Shown: piece by piece, positions 1-12,543 of the stretch
Numbering within the stretch: the first letter of the stretch is position 1
Layout of the letters: each line of letters starts with the position of its first letter
From: Shewanella avicenniae
GTDB taxonomy: Bacteria; Pseudomonadota; Gammaproteobacteria; Enterobacterales; Shewanellaceae
NCBI RefSeq assembly: GCF_017354945.1
Contig: NZ_CP071503.1
Span: 3,906,001 to 3,970,000 of the forward strand
Direction of reading: 5' to 3'
DNA: 64,000 nucleotides
Notes under the pieces: generated by a model
The model's database searches: none
The model's input: the letters and a program-made list of their open reading frames with translations, nothing else
Told to the model about the DNA's origin: nothing
Program-made: the position numbers and the translations under genes

Positions 1-568
1 CGCCGTGGCCGAAGGTAAGAATTTTATGCAACGCCACATTGGCGTTAATGCCAAATTCCTGCTGCACAAACGGCAAAAACTGCTCTTGTACCATGTGCTT
101 CAATTCAAACGGCACACCTGGGGTAAAGAACAACCAAGCGCGATTAAGTTTGACCCGAAAACCACAGGCGGTGCCGACAGGATTGTCGATCATCACCGCG
201 GATTCAGGCAGCCAAGCTTGCTTGAGGTTATTGGCTGACATCACCCGATTATTGCGAGAAAACCACGCTTCAAGGTGAGCACGCCACTGTTGATTTTCGA
301 CGAGTGGCTCGCCTTTTGCCTTGGCCATCGCTTCTGCAGAAAGGTCATCCGACGTCGGCCCAAGGCCACCATTAACCAAAATGACATCGGCGTGGTGACT
401 GCGCTCTTGAAAGACAGCAATCAGATCTTCCATGCGATCACCAACGGTCACGCGCCGCTGTACTTCAATGCCGTGTTCCATCATCAGATTGGCAAACCAG
501 GCCGCGTTGGTATCGACTATCTGCCCAGATAAGACTTCCTCTCCGGTGCAAATCATTTCCAGCTTCAT
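1..568 (-). CDS. CinA-like protein (molybdopterin-binding domain), 3' end cut by window
   Basis: My translation of the minus strand from the ATG at 568 stays open for 189 codons to the window edge, so the C-terminal part is missing. The N-terminus ([21 protein letters not shown]) and the motif GGLGPTSDD near residue 70 are typical of the CinA/MoCF-biosynthesis fold, found in CinA-like proteins that hydrolyse ADP-ribose or deamidate NMN in pyridine-nucleotide recycling. AGGAG lies about 6 nt before the start. Another ATG at 572 is out of frame. Whether the C-terminal CinA deamidase domain is present cannot be seen, so the exact subfamily is open. Confidence 0.88.
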   Translation of the reverse strand, partial: MKLEMICTGEEVLSGQIVDTNAAWFANLMMEHGIEVQRRVTVGDRMEDLIAVFQERSHHADVILVNGGLGPTSDDLSAEAMAKAKGEPLVENQQWRAHLEAWFSRNNRVMSANNLKQAWLPESAVMIDNPVGTACGFRVKLNRAWLFFTPGVPFELKHMVQEQFLPFVQQEFGINANVALHKILTFGHG

Positions 569-680
569 TCATGCTCCTGCGTGTAATCGATATTGCTTAT
601 AAAGAGTACGCCAAAAGCATGACAAAAGGTATGAAAGTTGGAAATTAGCACCCACAAATAAGCTCAGTAAAATGGGCATA

Positions 681-722
681 AAAAAGCGCCTGCTCTGTGC
701 GAAATTAGAGTGTTCAGGCGCC
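681..722 (-). terminator. Rho-independent terminator after the aegA-like gene
   Basis: A 7-bp stem (GCGCCTG with CAGGCGC) at 686-692 and 715-721 is followed on the minus strand by a run of T. It sits about 20 bp after the stop of the oxidoreductase gene and separates it from the CinA-like gene. Confidence 0.75.
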
Positions 723-743
723 TTATTGGTAACGCAGAATCCG

Positions 744-2681
744 TTAAAGTCCGAGTGACGCCACAATTCCTTCGGCGGCGCGGCGACCATCAGCCATCGC
801 TGTCACAACCAAATCTGCACCACGCACAATATCGCCACCGGCGAAAATTTTAGGATGGCTGGTTTGATAGGCAAATTCAGAGGTGGCTTCAGCCTCAATC
901 AAGCCCCAGCCGTTGAGCTGCACACCCGCGTCAGCCAACCATGGCATGCTGTGCGCACTAAAACCAAAGGCGATGATCAGCGCATCGGCCTCTAAACTGA
1001 ATTCTGAACCTGCCATCACTTGCGGACGGCGACGGCCTGACGCGTCAGGTTCTCCGAGTTCAGTGCGTACAAACTGCACGGCCGCCAATTGTCCTTCATT
1101 ATCGAGCTGGATCGCCGTGGGTTGCACATTAAAAAGGAACTCAGCGCCCTCTTCGCGCGCGTTTTTCACTTCTTTGACAGAACCCGGCATATTGGCTTCA
1201 TCGCGGCGATAAGCGCAAGTTACAGACGCAGCGTTTTGGCGCAGCGCGGTACGCAAACAGTCCATTGCGGTATCGCCGCCCCCCAATACCACAACCCGCT
1301 TATTGGCAAGGTTGATATACGGCTCATCGGCTTGCTCAGCTAAGCCCATCAGCTGCTTGGTATTAGCGGTCAAATAAGGTAGCGCCTCATAAACCCCTGG
1401 CGCATCTTCATGCTCAAGCCCAGCTTTCATCGATTGATAAGTACCAGCGCCAACAAACACTGCATCAAACTCGTCAAGCAACTGATGCAAGCTGATATCG
1501 CGGCCAATCTCAGTATTAAGGCGGAACTCAATCCCCATGTCGGTAAACAGTTCCCGACGATGAATCATCAACTGCTTTTCGAGCTTAAAGGATGGAATAC
1601 CAAAGGTGAGCATGCCGCCGATCTCAGGTTGCCGCTCAAACACCACAGGCTGAACACCATGACGCGCCAACACGTCTGCACAGCCAAGCCCAGCAGGCCC
1701 AGACCCAATAATTGCCACCCGTTTACCGGTCGGTGTTACTTCAGCGATCTGCGGCTTCCAGCCCTGCGCGAAGGCCATATCGTTAATATAACGCTCGATA
1801 TTACCAATGGTGACCGCACCATACTCTTGCTTCAGGGTACAACTGCCTTCGCATAATCGATCCTGCGGACACACTCGACCACAGATCTCAGGCAGTGAAC
1901 TGGTACTGTTAGAAAGTTCTGCCGCTTCAATAATCTTGCCTTGCTTCGCTAACGCTACCCATTCAGGGATCTGGTTATGTACTGGGCACGTCCATTCACA
2001 AACAGGATGATCACTGCATTTAATACAGCGAGCGGCTTGTGACACGGCTTGCGCGCTAGAAAATGTTTTATAGGTCTCGACAAAGCTTGTTTTACGTTCC
2101 GCCAATGCGGTTTTCAACGCTTCTTGACGCGGCTGACTCGCAACGCGCTGCATTAATTGATGCAACTGGTTAAACCGAGGCGCCTGAGCGGAAACTTTTC
2201 CGCCCACAGTATTCAGCTGCTTGGTACGACGAGCTTGCGCCAATGAGGCATCTGTTTGAAGCGTTAATGATTTTGTCGGGCAAGCGGCGACACATGCTGG
2301 GCCTTGGTCGGTGTCATGGCAAAGATCGCATTTTTGCGCAAGCGTTTGGTGAGACTGAGTGCCCTCAGCCATCTCAATCGCCCCAAATGGGCAAGCCAAT
2401 ACACAGTTACGGCAACCAATGCAGCGCTCTTCACTCAGAGACACCACACCGTCTTTTTGCTCAATCGCGGCAACAGGGCAAGAGGCAAGACATGGAGCAT
2501 TTTCGCAGTGATGACAAGCAGCAACAGCATTATATGGCTGAGCCTTTATCACATTGATGCGAGGCCGAAACAACGCAGAGGTAGGAGGATAGACCCCATT
2601 ATTATGCGACAGTACGCAGGCAACTTCACAGGCGCGACATCCTAAACAGTCGCGAGCACTTGCAACGACAAACTGATTCAT
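744..2681 (-). CDS. aegA: AegA-type Fe-S / GltD-like oxidoreductase
   Basis: A 645-residue fusion. The N-terminal ~160 residues form a polyferredoxin with four cysteine clusters (CLGCRACEVAC, CHHCENAPC, CIGCRNCVLAC, CDLC...CVAAC). A glutamate-synthase small-subunit-like half follows, with its own cysteine motif (CIKCSDHPVCEWTC), an FAD-binding GSGPAGLGCA and an NAD(P)-binding GGGDTAMDC. AegA and YgfT of E. coli share this architecture and have been linked to anaerobic electron transfer and urate use; the substrate here is unknown. I chose the internal ATG at 2681 because family members begin MN-[RQ]-F; an in-frame ATG at 2699 would add six residues. It is monocistronic, with its own terminator and a palindrome over the promoter. 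Confidence 0.85.
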   Translation of the reverse strand: MNQFVVASARDCLGCRACEVACVLSHNNGVYPPTSALFRPRINVIKAQPYNAVAACHHCENAPCLASCPVAAIEQKDGVVSLSEERCIGCRNCVLACPFGAIEMAEGTQSHQTLAQKCDLCHDTDQGPACVAACPTKSLTLQTDASLAQARRTKQLNTVGGKVSAQAPRFNQLHQLMQRVASQPRQEALKTALAERKTSFVETYKTFSSAQAVSQAARCIKCSDHPVCEWTCPVHNQIPEWVALAKQGKIIEAAELSNSTSSLPEICGRVCPQDRLCEGSCTLKQEYGAVTIGNIERYINDMAFAQGWKPQIAEVTPTGKRVAIIGSGPAGLGCADVLARHGVQPVVFERQPEIGGMLTFGIPSFKLEKQLMIHRRELFTDMGIEFRLNTEIGRDISLHQLLDEFDAVFVGAGTYQSMKAGLEHEDAPGVYEALPYLTANTKQLMGLAEQADEPYINLANKRVVVLGGGDTAMDCLRTALRQNAASVTCAYRRDEANMPGSVKEVKNAREEGAEFLFNVQPTAIQLDNEGQLAAVQFVRTELGEPDASGRRRPQVMAGSEFSLEADALIIAFGFSAHSMPWLADAGVQLNGWGLIEAEATSEFAYQTSHPKIFAGGDIVRGADLVVTAMADGRRAAEGIVASLGL

Positions 2682-2847
2682 ATGCTTCAATGACCCCATT
2701 ATTCTTATAGATTAGTATGGTTCAGCCTCATTCCCCTCACGCATAAACATGCGTTCCCCAGGAGCGAAAATTAGCGAACTTAGCCATTCTAGGAAGATAG
2801 ATTGCAGAAATCGTTGATGTGAGTCAGAGTTACTAACGAAAGCCTAA

Positions 2848-2875
2848 TTTATAATACAATTAAATAGTGAATCAA
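2848..2875 (-). promoter_or_regulatory. Predicted sigma70 promoter of the aegA-like gene
   Basis: On the minus strand TTGATT (2870-2875) and TATAAA (2848-2853) are separated by 16 bp, giving a leader of about 165 nt. Pattern match only. Confidence 0.4.
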
Positions 2876-2885
2876 TATTCACTAT
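2864..2885. promoter_or_regulatory. Perfect 9-bp inverted repeat, candidate operator
   Basis: ATAGTGAAT, a 4-bp spacer, then ATTCACTAT. The repeat overlaps the predicted -35 box of the aegA-like gene, as expected of a dimeric repressor site. It does not match the FNR consensus (TTGAT-N4-ATCAA). The regulator is unknown. Confidence 0.45.
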
Positions 2886-2948
2886 CGCATCAATGAGCGG
2901 AAGTTGGCTAGCAAAAGACAGATGACGAGGGCGGGACAGACAAGAAAC

Positions 2949-2980
2949 AAAAAGGCCTCGTCATAAGACGAGGCCTTTTT
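2949..2980 (-). terminator. rRNA operon terminator, bidirectional in form
   Basis: A 14-bp stem (AAAAAGGCCTCGTC and its complement) with an ATAA loop lies 5 nt beyond the tRNA-Asp CCA end. The A/T-flanked stem would work in both directions and is the apparent end of the rRNA transcript. Confidence 0.85.
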
Positions 2981-2984
2981 GTGT

Positions 2985-3061
2985 TGGCGGAGCGGACGGG
3001 ACTCGAACCCGCGACCCCCGGCGTGACAGGCCGGTATTCTAACCAACTGAACTACCGCTCC
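2985..3061 (-). tRNA. tRNA-Asp (anticodon GTC)
   Basis: The reverse complement folds as a 77-nt tRNA starting GGAGCGG, with anticodon GTC, a TTCGAGTCC T-arm and an encoded CCA. It follows the 5S gene and is co-transcribed as the last gene of the rRNA operon. Confidence 0.97.
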
Positions 3062-3130
3062 AACGCTTTTTCCCACTATGTGGTACTAAACTTTTTTGAT
3101 TCCACTTTTTTCAAGTGTAAATCTAATTAG

Positions 3131-3250
3131 GCGTCTGGCGATGACCTACTCTCACATGGGGAAACCCCACACTACCATCGGCGCGATTGTGTTTCACTTC
3201 TGAGTTCGGGATGGGATCAGGTGGGACCACAATGCTATTGTCACCAGACA
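3131..3250 (-). rRNA. rrf: 5S ribosomal RNA
   Basis: About 120 nt. The minus strand starts TGTCTGGTGAC, contains CCGAACTCAGAAGTGAAAC and ends with a complementary GCCAGACGC, as in enterobacterial 5S. End positions are accurate to a few bases. Confidence 0.96.
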
Positions 3251-3377
3251 AATTCTTTTCTGTTTCCGCCTTCTAGGCAAAAACAATAATTCGGAAAGCT
3301 GCTTTTTTCTAGTAGTTCGTTCTCATACTTCAAATCAAGTATTTCTTTATTCTATCAAGGTTCACCAAAACCCATCG

Positions 3378-3384
3378 GGGTTGT

Positions 3385-3390
<6 letters not shown>
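3378..3390 (-). other. 3' arm of the 23S processing stem
   Basis: These 13 bases are perfectly complementary to 6271-6283 at the other end of 23S rRNA, forming the terminal helix normally cut by RNase III. Confidence 0.7.
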
Positions 3391-6270
<2,880 letters not shown>

Positions 6271-6274
<4 letters not shown>

Positions 6275-6283
6275 ATACAACCC
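6271..6283 (-). other. 5' arm of the 23S processing stem
   Basis: Perfect 13-base complement of 3378-3390, flanking the mature 23S 5' end. Confidence 0.7.
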
Positions 6284-6449
6284 GGATGAGTTTCCTCGAC
6301 CGAATCGCATGCACGACCCATATGGTTTGTTTTCGCCTTGATTGTGTCCTTTCGAACACATGAATATCCAAAACACTTGATTGAAGTATTTTGAGAACTC
6401 AATTTCGATTAAATATCGCTATTTAATCTCTACTATCAGCTTTCCAAAT

Positions 6450-6461
6450 TGTTAAAGAGCA
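6450..6461 (-). promoter_or_regulatory. boxA antitermination element in the 16S-23S spacer
   Basis: The minus strand reads TGCTCTTTAACA, identical to the bacterial rRNA boxA consensus that binds NusB-NusE. Confidence 0.85.
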
Positions 6462-6497
6462 CATTAGTTAACAAGAACTAATGACTTGCTTCATCAG

Positions 6498-6519
6498 CAA
6501 GCAATCTGTGTGAACACTC
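6498..6519 (-). other. 3' arm of the 16S processing stem
   Basis: This 22-nt segment can pair along its whole length with 8166-8187, with only two G-U pairs. The helix brackets 16S rRNA and is the expected RNase III substrate. Confidence 0.75.
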
Positions 6520-6541
6520 ATCAAATCATATATCGCTTAGG

Positions 6542-8085
<1,544 letters not shown>

Positions 8086-8165
8086 AAGTTTTGACTCTAA
8101 TGAATTCTGTTCGTATGAACACTCTTCATAAAGTCGATAAATCGTTTGTCGATATATCAACCTGA

Positions 8166-8187
8166 GAGTGCCCACACAGATTGCTTG
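8166..8187 (-). other. 5' arm of the 16S processing stem
   Basis: Partner of 6498-6519 in the leader of the rRNA transcript; together a 22-bp helix. Confidence 0.75.
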
Positions 8188-8193
8188 ATAACT

Positions 8194-8205
8194 TGTTAAA
8201 GAGCA
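8194..8205 (-). promoter_or_regulatory. boxA antitermination element in the rRNA leader
   Basis: TGCTCTTTAACA on the minus strand, identical to the spacer copy, between promoter P2 and 16S. Confidence 0.85.
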
Positions 8206-8238
8206 GCCTGAAGAACTCGCTTCAGGTCAGGGCTGCGT

Positions 8239-8266
8239 ATTCTACACTTCCCCGTTCAGGCGTCAA
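8239..8266 (-). promoter_or_regulatory. rRNA promoter P2
   Basis: TTGACG (8261-8266) and TAGAAT (8239-8244) with 16-bp spacing on the minus strand, about 150 bp before 16S. Confidence 0.75.
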
Positions 8267-8362
8267 GCTTGATTTCAAACTTATTTTCGCCTTGCGATGA
8301 GTCATCCTCATCACTACCTCAACCGCCTTTGCTTTCGCGCTGTGCCGTCTCAGTGGGTGCGC

Positions 8363-8390
8363 ATTATAGGGATATCAAAAAACCGCGCAA
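8363..8390 (-). promoter_or_regulatory. rRNA promoter P1
   Basis: TTGCGC (8385-8390) and TATAAT (8363-8368), 16 bp apart, followed by a GCGCAC discriminator resembling stringently controlled rrn P1 promoters. An A/T-rich stretch lies upstream, as for UP elements. Confidence 0.8.
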
Positions 8391-8401
8391 CCCCTTTTTG
8401 C

Positions 8402-8448
8402 AAAAAAAAGATCGCTTGCCGATCTTTTCAGCAATAAGCGATCTTTTT
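8402..8448 (-). terminator. Terminator of the ccmFGH-tlpA operon
   Basis: A 13-bp stem (AAAAAGATCGCTT and complement) followed by eight T on the minus strand, about 15 bp beyond the last ccm-cluster gene and immediately before rRNA promoter P1. Confidence 0.8.
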
Positions 8449-8462
8449 CATCAATTTAGGGC

Positions 8463-9065
8463 TTATTTGACGGTTTTAGTGGTGGAATTACCGCTATTTT
8501 GGTGCTTTTCGGCAAGCTGACGGATCTTTGCTTCTACGATAGGATCGTCCCAATCGACGTAACTACGCACAAACGCCACTAAGGTGCCGTTAGGATCGAG
8601 GATGAAAGTGGCAGGTATCGTATCCAACGGAAAGATTTCACTGAGCTTCATCTGTGGATCATAAAAGCTACTGAACTCCTGCATACCACGTTCATCAAGA
8701 AAAGCGCGGACTTCTGGCTGCTCTATTTGATCAATAGAGATAGGGACAAGAACGACGTTATCGTCCTTTAACCGTTGACTGATCCGGTTCAGCGCAGGTA
8801 ACTCGCGCACACATGGTGGACACCAGGTGGCCCACATGTTGACGATAACCACTTTGCCGCGATACTGACTGAAGTCATGTGCCTTACCGTCGGCATCATG
8901 AAAAGCCACTGTCTTTAATGGAAAGCCATGGGGCAATACATTAATGCGTGCGGCAGTGGACTCCACGTCTTGTTGTGGATGAGCTGCAGACGAGCTGGTT
9001 GCAGCAGTTGCCGTCGAAACAACAAATGCTGCAACTAACGCAAACAACAGTTGCCGTACTTTCAT
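8463..9065 (-). CDS. TlpA/CcmG-like periplasmic thioredoxin
   Basis: 200 residues with an N-terminal signal peptide (hydrophobic 4-21, cleavage near ATA-AT) and a thioredoxin/AhpC-TSA domain. The redox motif WCPPC has Cys82 and Cys85, and the TlpA-type VNMWATWC strand precedes it. It probably reduces disulfides in the periplasm, perhaps on apocytochromes or CcmH. The start overlaps the ccmH stop by 1 nt (TAATG), so translation is likely coupled. It is the second thioredoxin of the operon and is paralogous to CcmG. Its exact client is not known from sequence. Confidence 0.88.
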   Translation of the reverse strand: MKVRQLLFALVAAFVVSTATAATSSSAAHPQQDVESTAARINVLPHGFPLKTVAFHDADGKAHDFSQYRGKVVIVNMWATWCPPCVRELPALNRISQRLKDDNVVLVPISIDQIEQPEVRAFLDERGMQEFSSFYDPQMKLSEIFPLDTIPATFILDPNGTLVAFVRSYVDWDDPIVEAKIRQLAEKHQNSGNSTTKTVK

Positions 9066-9538
9066 TAGCGATTCTTCAACAGTTCAGCGAGCTTTTGCTG
9101 GTCTTCGTCGGAGATCTCTTCGACGGCGACAGCACCGCGTTGCTTACGAATAAAGATGAAAGCGACCAAGCCACCTAACAACAATAGAATGATTGGACCA
9201 ATCCACAGGATATAGGTTTTGCTGTCCAGACGCGGCTTATACAGCACGAAGTCCCCATAACGACTGGTCATGAATTGGATAATCTCTTCATCACTCTTAC
9301 CCGCATCCACCATTTGGTAGACTTCCATCCGCAGGTCACGAGCAACTGGCGAGTTAGAGTCAACAATATCTTGGTTTTGACATTGCGGACAACGCAGCGT
9401 ACGCGCAAGATCCATTGCATGCTTTTGGTTGGCGTCGTTTTTAAACTGATAAGTATCTACTGGTGTGGCGTTAGCCATCAGGCTAACACCGAACACCAAG
9501 GCAATGCTCATCAGCACACTGATTAGCTGTGATTTCAT
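9065..9538 (-). CDS. ccmH: Cytochrome c maturation protein CcmH
   Basis: 157 residues: signal peptide, the redox motif LRCPQC (Cys50, Cys53), a small helical domain and one C-terminal membrane helix (about 111-130) ending in a basic cytoplasmic stretch. This is the short CcmH/CcmL/NrfF form, without the TPR part that E. coli fuses to CcmH; that part is encoded by ccmI at 12544. It holds or reduces the CXXCH thiols of apocytochrome c for heme ligation with CcmF. The start overlaps the ccmG stop as ATGA. Confidence 0.93.
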   Translation of the reverse strand: MKSQLISVLMSIALVFGVSLMANATPVDTYQFKNDANQKHAMDLARTLRCPQCQNQDIVDSNSPVARDLRMEVYQMVDAGKSDEEIIQFMTSRYGDFVLYKPRLDSKTYILWIGPIILLLLGGLVAFIFIRKQRGAVAVEEISDEDQQKLAELLKNR

Positions 9539-10089
9539 GATGCTTTACCTGCTGCCGCTTCTTGCTTGAGTTGCTGGATCATTGGGAAGATGGTTTCTTG
9601 CCATACTTTCATATCAATCGGTCCGGCATAGCGGAAACGAATGATGCCGTTGTGGTCCACAATAAAACTCTCTGGCGCACCATACACCCCGAGATCTAAC
9701 CCCAAACGGCCGTCTGGATCGTAGATGTTTTGGGTGTAAGGATCACCTTGGTGTTTCAACTCTTCCACCGCTAACTCACGTTGGTCGCGGTAGTTAATGC
9801 CGTAAATAGGCACAATGTTCTGCCGCGCAAGTTTCAGCAAATACGGATGCTCATACTTACAAGACGGACACCAAGTTGCCCAAACGTTCATGATATACAC
9901 CTGACCTTTAAGATCGTGGTTGGTGATCTTAACGCCGGCATCGTCCAATGTTTCAAGATTGAACTCGGGTACTGGACGGCCTTCCAAGGCAGAGTCGAGC
10001 TCTTTTGGATTCAGGTATAAGCCCTGATACAAGAACACACCCAGTACCACGAACAAAATCAACGGAATAAAAAGTACTAACTTTTTCAT
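9535..10089 (-). CDS. ccmG: Thiol:disulfide interchange protein CcmG/DsbE
   Basis: 184 residues with an uncleaved N-terminal membrane anchor (about 4-24) and a periplasmic thioredoxin domain. The active site is WCPSC (Cys74, Cys77). The family keeps apocytochrome c or CcmH thiols reduced, with electrons from DsbD/CcdA. It lies 18 bp after ccmF, and its stop overlaps the ccmH start. Confidence 0.94.
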   Translation of the reverse strand: MKKLVLFIPLILFVVLGVFLYQGLYLNPKELDSALEGRPVPEFNLETLDDAGVKITNHDLKGQVYIMNVWATWCPSCKYEHPYLLKLARQNIVPIYGINYRDQRELAVEELKHQGDPYTQNIYDPDGRLGLDLGVYGAPESFIVDHNGIIRFRYAGPIDMKVWQETIFPMIQQLKQEAAAGKAS

Positions 10090-10107
10090 ATCTCACTCTT
10101 TATTCAA

Positions 10108-12096
10108 TTAGGCAGACGCTAAATCAGCTTTTTTATCAGCAGCGGCATTCTCTTGTGCCACAGCATCTTTCGCTTTAATGCGATAGCGCTTGTCTGACGC
10201 AGCTAACAAACCACCAATCATCATGAAAATGCCACCGAACCATAGCCAACGTACGAAAGACTTATAGTTAAGGCGCACAGCAAATTCGGTGTTACTGATT
10301 GGGTCACCCATAGTGATATACAAATCGCGGAACAAGCCCCAATCGATACCCGCTTCGGTCATGTCCATAGTGCGTACATTGTATTGGCGACGATCAGGCT
10401 TCAAGAAAGCCACCTCTTTGCCATCTTTCGTCACACGCACTTGACCTTGCTTGGCGGTATAGTTCGGACCAGCAATGTTTTTAGTTTCGAGATAATGGAA
10501 GGTATAACCTGCCAGTTCTTCACTAATGCCTGGGCCCATACGCACACTTTTCTCAACTGAGTAGTTTGACACCATAGTGGCACCCACTACTGACACTGCG
10601 ATACCTAAGTGCGCAATCACCATACCGAGTTGTGAACGACCTAAACGGCTCATGTTCACACTACCGTCACTGCCTTTAACAATGCTAACCGCAGCTTGAA
10701 TCGTAGCTAACAACACCCACATCGCGGTGCCCATACCGAACACAACCCACAGATTCAACTCACCACCGGCGATGAAAGGAACTGCGAGGCCAAAGACCAA
10801 CGATACGATGGCAGGGATCAACAGTTTACGTTTCACTTCACCCGCTTTGGCTTTCTTCCAGCGGATCACTGGACCAATACCCATAAACATGAAGGCAACA
10901 ATGGCCAACGGCACAAATACTGCGTTGAAGTATGGCGGGCCTACAGAGATTTTACCCATACCCATTGCGTCGATCAGCAGTGGGTACAGAGTGCCCAGCA
11001 ATACAGTGGCACACGCGACAGTCAGCAGCACGTTGCACACCAGCAGCATGGTTTCTTTTGACCAGAGTTCAAACCGTGCTGGGCTGCTCATTTCACTGGC
11101 GCGGAAAGCGAACAGGGTCAACGAACCACCGATGGTGATACCTAACAGCAACAGAATGAACAAACCACGGCTTGGGTCTGCAGCAAACGAGTGTACCGAG
11201 GTCAACACCCCTGAACGTACGATAAAGGTACCGAGCAAACTCAAAGAGAAGGCAAAGATTGATAACAATACCGTCCAGTTACGGAACGCGCCACGCTTCT
11301 CGGTTACAACCAGTGAGTGCAGCAATGCTGTACCTACCAACCAAGGCATAAATGAGGCGTTTTCTACTGGGTCCCAGAACCACCAACCGCCCCAGCCGAG
11401 CTCGTAATATGCCCACCATGAACCTAATGCGATACCACCAGTCAGGAAAATCCAAGCAGCTAATGTCCATGGGCGCGTCCAACGTGCCCACGCAGCATCG
11501 AGACGACCGCTCATCAATGCCGCAATCGCAAATGCAAATGGCACAGAGAAACCCACGTAACCGAGGTACAGCATTGGTGGGTGGAAAATCAAACCAACGT
11601 CTTGCAGCATTGGGTTCAAGTCACGACCTTCCATCGGCGCAGGAATCAAGCGCTCAAACGGACTTGAGGTCAACAACATAAACAGCGAGAAACCGATAGT
11701 AATGATCGCAAGGATGGATAACACGCGGGCGGTCATCACTTCTTCCAAACCTTTACTGAAATAAGCAACCGCAGCGCTCCATACAGAGACTGAGAACACC
11801 CAGAACAATAAAGAGCCTTCGTGGCCACCCCACACTGCCGCGATTTTGAAGAAGATTGGCAGCTCTGAGTTGGAGTGTGCTGCTACGTAAGCAACGGAGA
11901 AATCGTCAGTGGCGAACGCGTAGGCGAGCGACAAGACCGACAGAGTGATAAAGAAAGTCATACCGTAACTTAATGGCCACGCGTAGCGCACCAAGTATTG
12001 GTCTTTTCGGGCTACACCTACAAGCGGCACAATTGCCAATAACACAGCAAATGCAACACCGATGATCAGTGCAAAATGTCCAAGTTCTGGGATCAT
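10108..12096 (-). CDS. ccmF: Cytochrome c heme lyase subunit CcmF
   Basis: 662 residues, close to the usual 640-660, with many predicted membrane helices. The periplasmic tryptophan-rich WWD region (around WGGWWFWDPVENASF) and WGGHEGSLLFW are diagnostic for the heme-handling family. CcmF with CcmH and CcmI attaches heme from holo-CcmE to apocytochrome c. It is first in the minus-strand ccmF-ccmG-ccmH-tlpA operon. An A/G-rich Shine-Dalgarno (TGAGGAA) precedes the ATG. Confidence 0.97.
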   Translation of the reverse strand: MIPELGHFALIIGVAFAVLLAIVPLVGVARKDQYLVRYAWPLSYGMTFFITLSVLSLAYAFATDDFSVAYVAAHSNSELPIFFKIAAVWGGHEGSLLFWVFSVSVWSAAVAYFSKGLEEVMTARVLSILAIITIGFSLFMLLTSSPFERLIPAPMEGRDLNPMLQDVGLIFHPPMLYLGYVGFSVPFAFAIAALMSGRLDAAWARWTRPWTLAAWIFLTGGIALGSWWAYYELGWGGWWFWDPVENASFMPWLVGTALLHSLVVTEKRGAFRNWTVLLSIFAFSLSLLGTFIVRSGVLTSVHSFAADPSRGLFILLLLGITIGGSLTLFAFRASEMSSPARFELWSKETMLLVCNVLLTVACATVLLGTLYPLLIDAMGMGKISVGPPYFNAVFVPLAIVAFMFMGIGPVIRWKKAKAGEVKRKLLIPAIVSLVFGLAVPFIAGGELNLWVVFGMGTAMWVLLATIQAAVSIVKGSDGSVNMSRLGRSQLGMVIAHLGIAVSVVGATMVSNYSVEKSVRMGPGISEELAGYTFHYLETKNIAGPNYTAKQGQVRVTKDGKEVAFLKPDRRQYNVRTMDMTEAGIDWGLFRDLYITMGDPISNTEFAVRLNYKSFVRWLWFGGIFMMIGGLLAASDKRYRIKAKDAVAQENAAADKKADLASA

Positions 12097-12345
12097 GGTT
12101 ATTCCTCAGGTTTAGTTTCCGTTATCAAACCATTGAAATGACAAACGGACACACGACTAAACAGCTCATACAAAACATTGAATTACATGAATAAAAATCT
12201 TTATTAACTAGCTTAACTTAATTGAGCTTCGGCTCATTTTAGTATTTGCTATTGTTCGTGTCTGCCACTTTCAATCAAATATGGGTTTCGGCTCTCATTC
12301 TCCGCACAGCACAACGCAACTTACAAGACAGGCAGAACTCTTGGC

Positions 12346-12365
12346 TGTGACCGGACATTGTCACA
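12346..12365. promoter_or_regulatory. Inverted repeat TGTGAC-N8-GTCACA over the ccmI promoter
   Basis: Perfect 6-bp arms with an 8-bp spacer, overlapping the predicted -35 box. It resembles CRP half-sites, but the spacing differs from the TGTGA-N6-TCACA consensus. Confidence 0.35.
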
Positions 12366-12386
12366 GAAGTTTCATCCATTTATTAA
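12358..12386 (+). promoter_or_regulatory. Candidate ccmI promoter
   Basis: TTGTCA and TATTAA separated by 17 bp, leaving about a 150-nt leader before ccmI. Pattern match only. Confidence 0.4.
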
Positions 12387-12543
12387 GTAAAATAAGAACT
12401 GTGAAGCAGTCCCCAAACATGACGATTGGATTTATCGCACTGGGTTATATTACTGTTCAATGAATCATCTTTACGTAATAATTCTGAGCCATTAGCAGCG
12501 ACATCCAATCGTCCCCGTATCACCAACCTAGTGAATGTGAATA

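Larger units (their letters stand above)
6275..6541 (-). other. 16S-23S spacer without tRNA genes
   Basis: The 267-bp spacer shows no tRNA cloverleaf; the Ile/Ala or Glu tRNAs common at this place are absent. It holds a boxA element and one arm of the 16S processing stem. Confidence 0.85.
12097..12543. other. Divergent ccmF-ccmI intergenic region
   Basis: 447 bp holding both promoters. Short open frames here lack a Shine-Dalgarno and any recognisable protein. A small hairpin with a TTCG loop and TTTT tail lies at 12223-12240 reading rightward, with no gene in front of it. A candidate ccmI promoter and a palindrome are listed separately. Confidence 0.6.

Noticed and set aside
2882..3076. 64-codon minus-strand frame over the rRNA terminator
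   Set aside because: It runs through the tRNA-Asp gene; the sequence is explained by the tRNA.
10727..11407. 226-codon plus-strand frame antisense to ccmF
   Set aside because: A shadow of the codon structure of ccmF, with Pro/Thr-rich composition typical of antisense frames.
12346..12365. TGTGAC-N8-GTCACA as a CRP site
   Set aside because: Spacing is 10 bp between TGTGA and TCACA rather than 6, so it is kept only as an unassigned palindrome.
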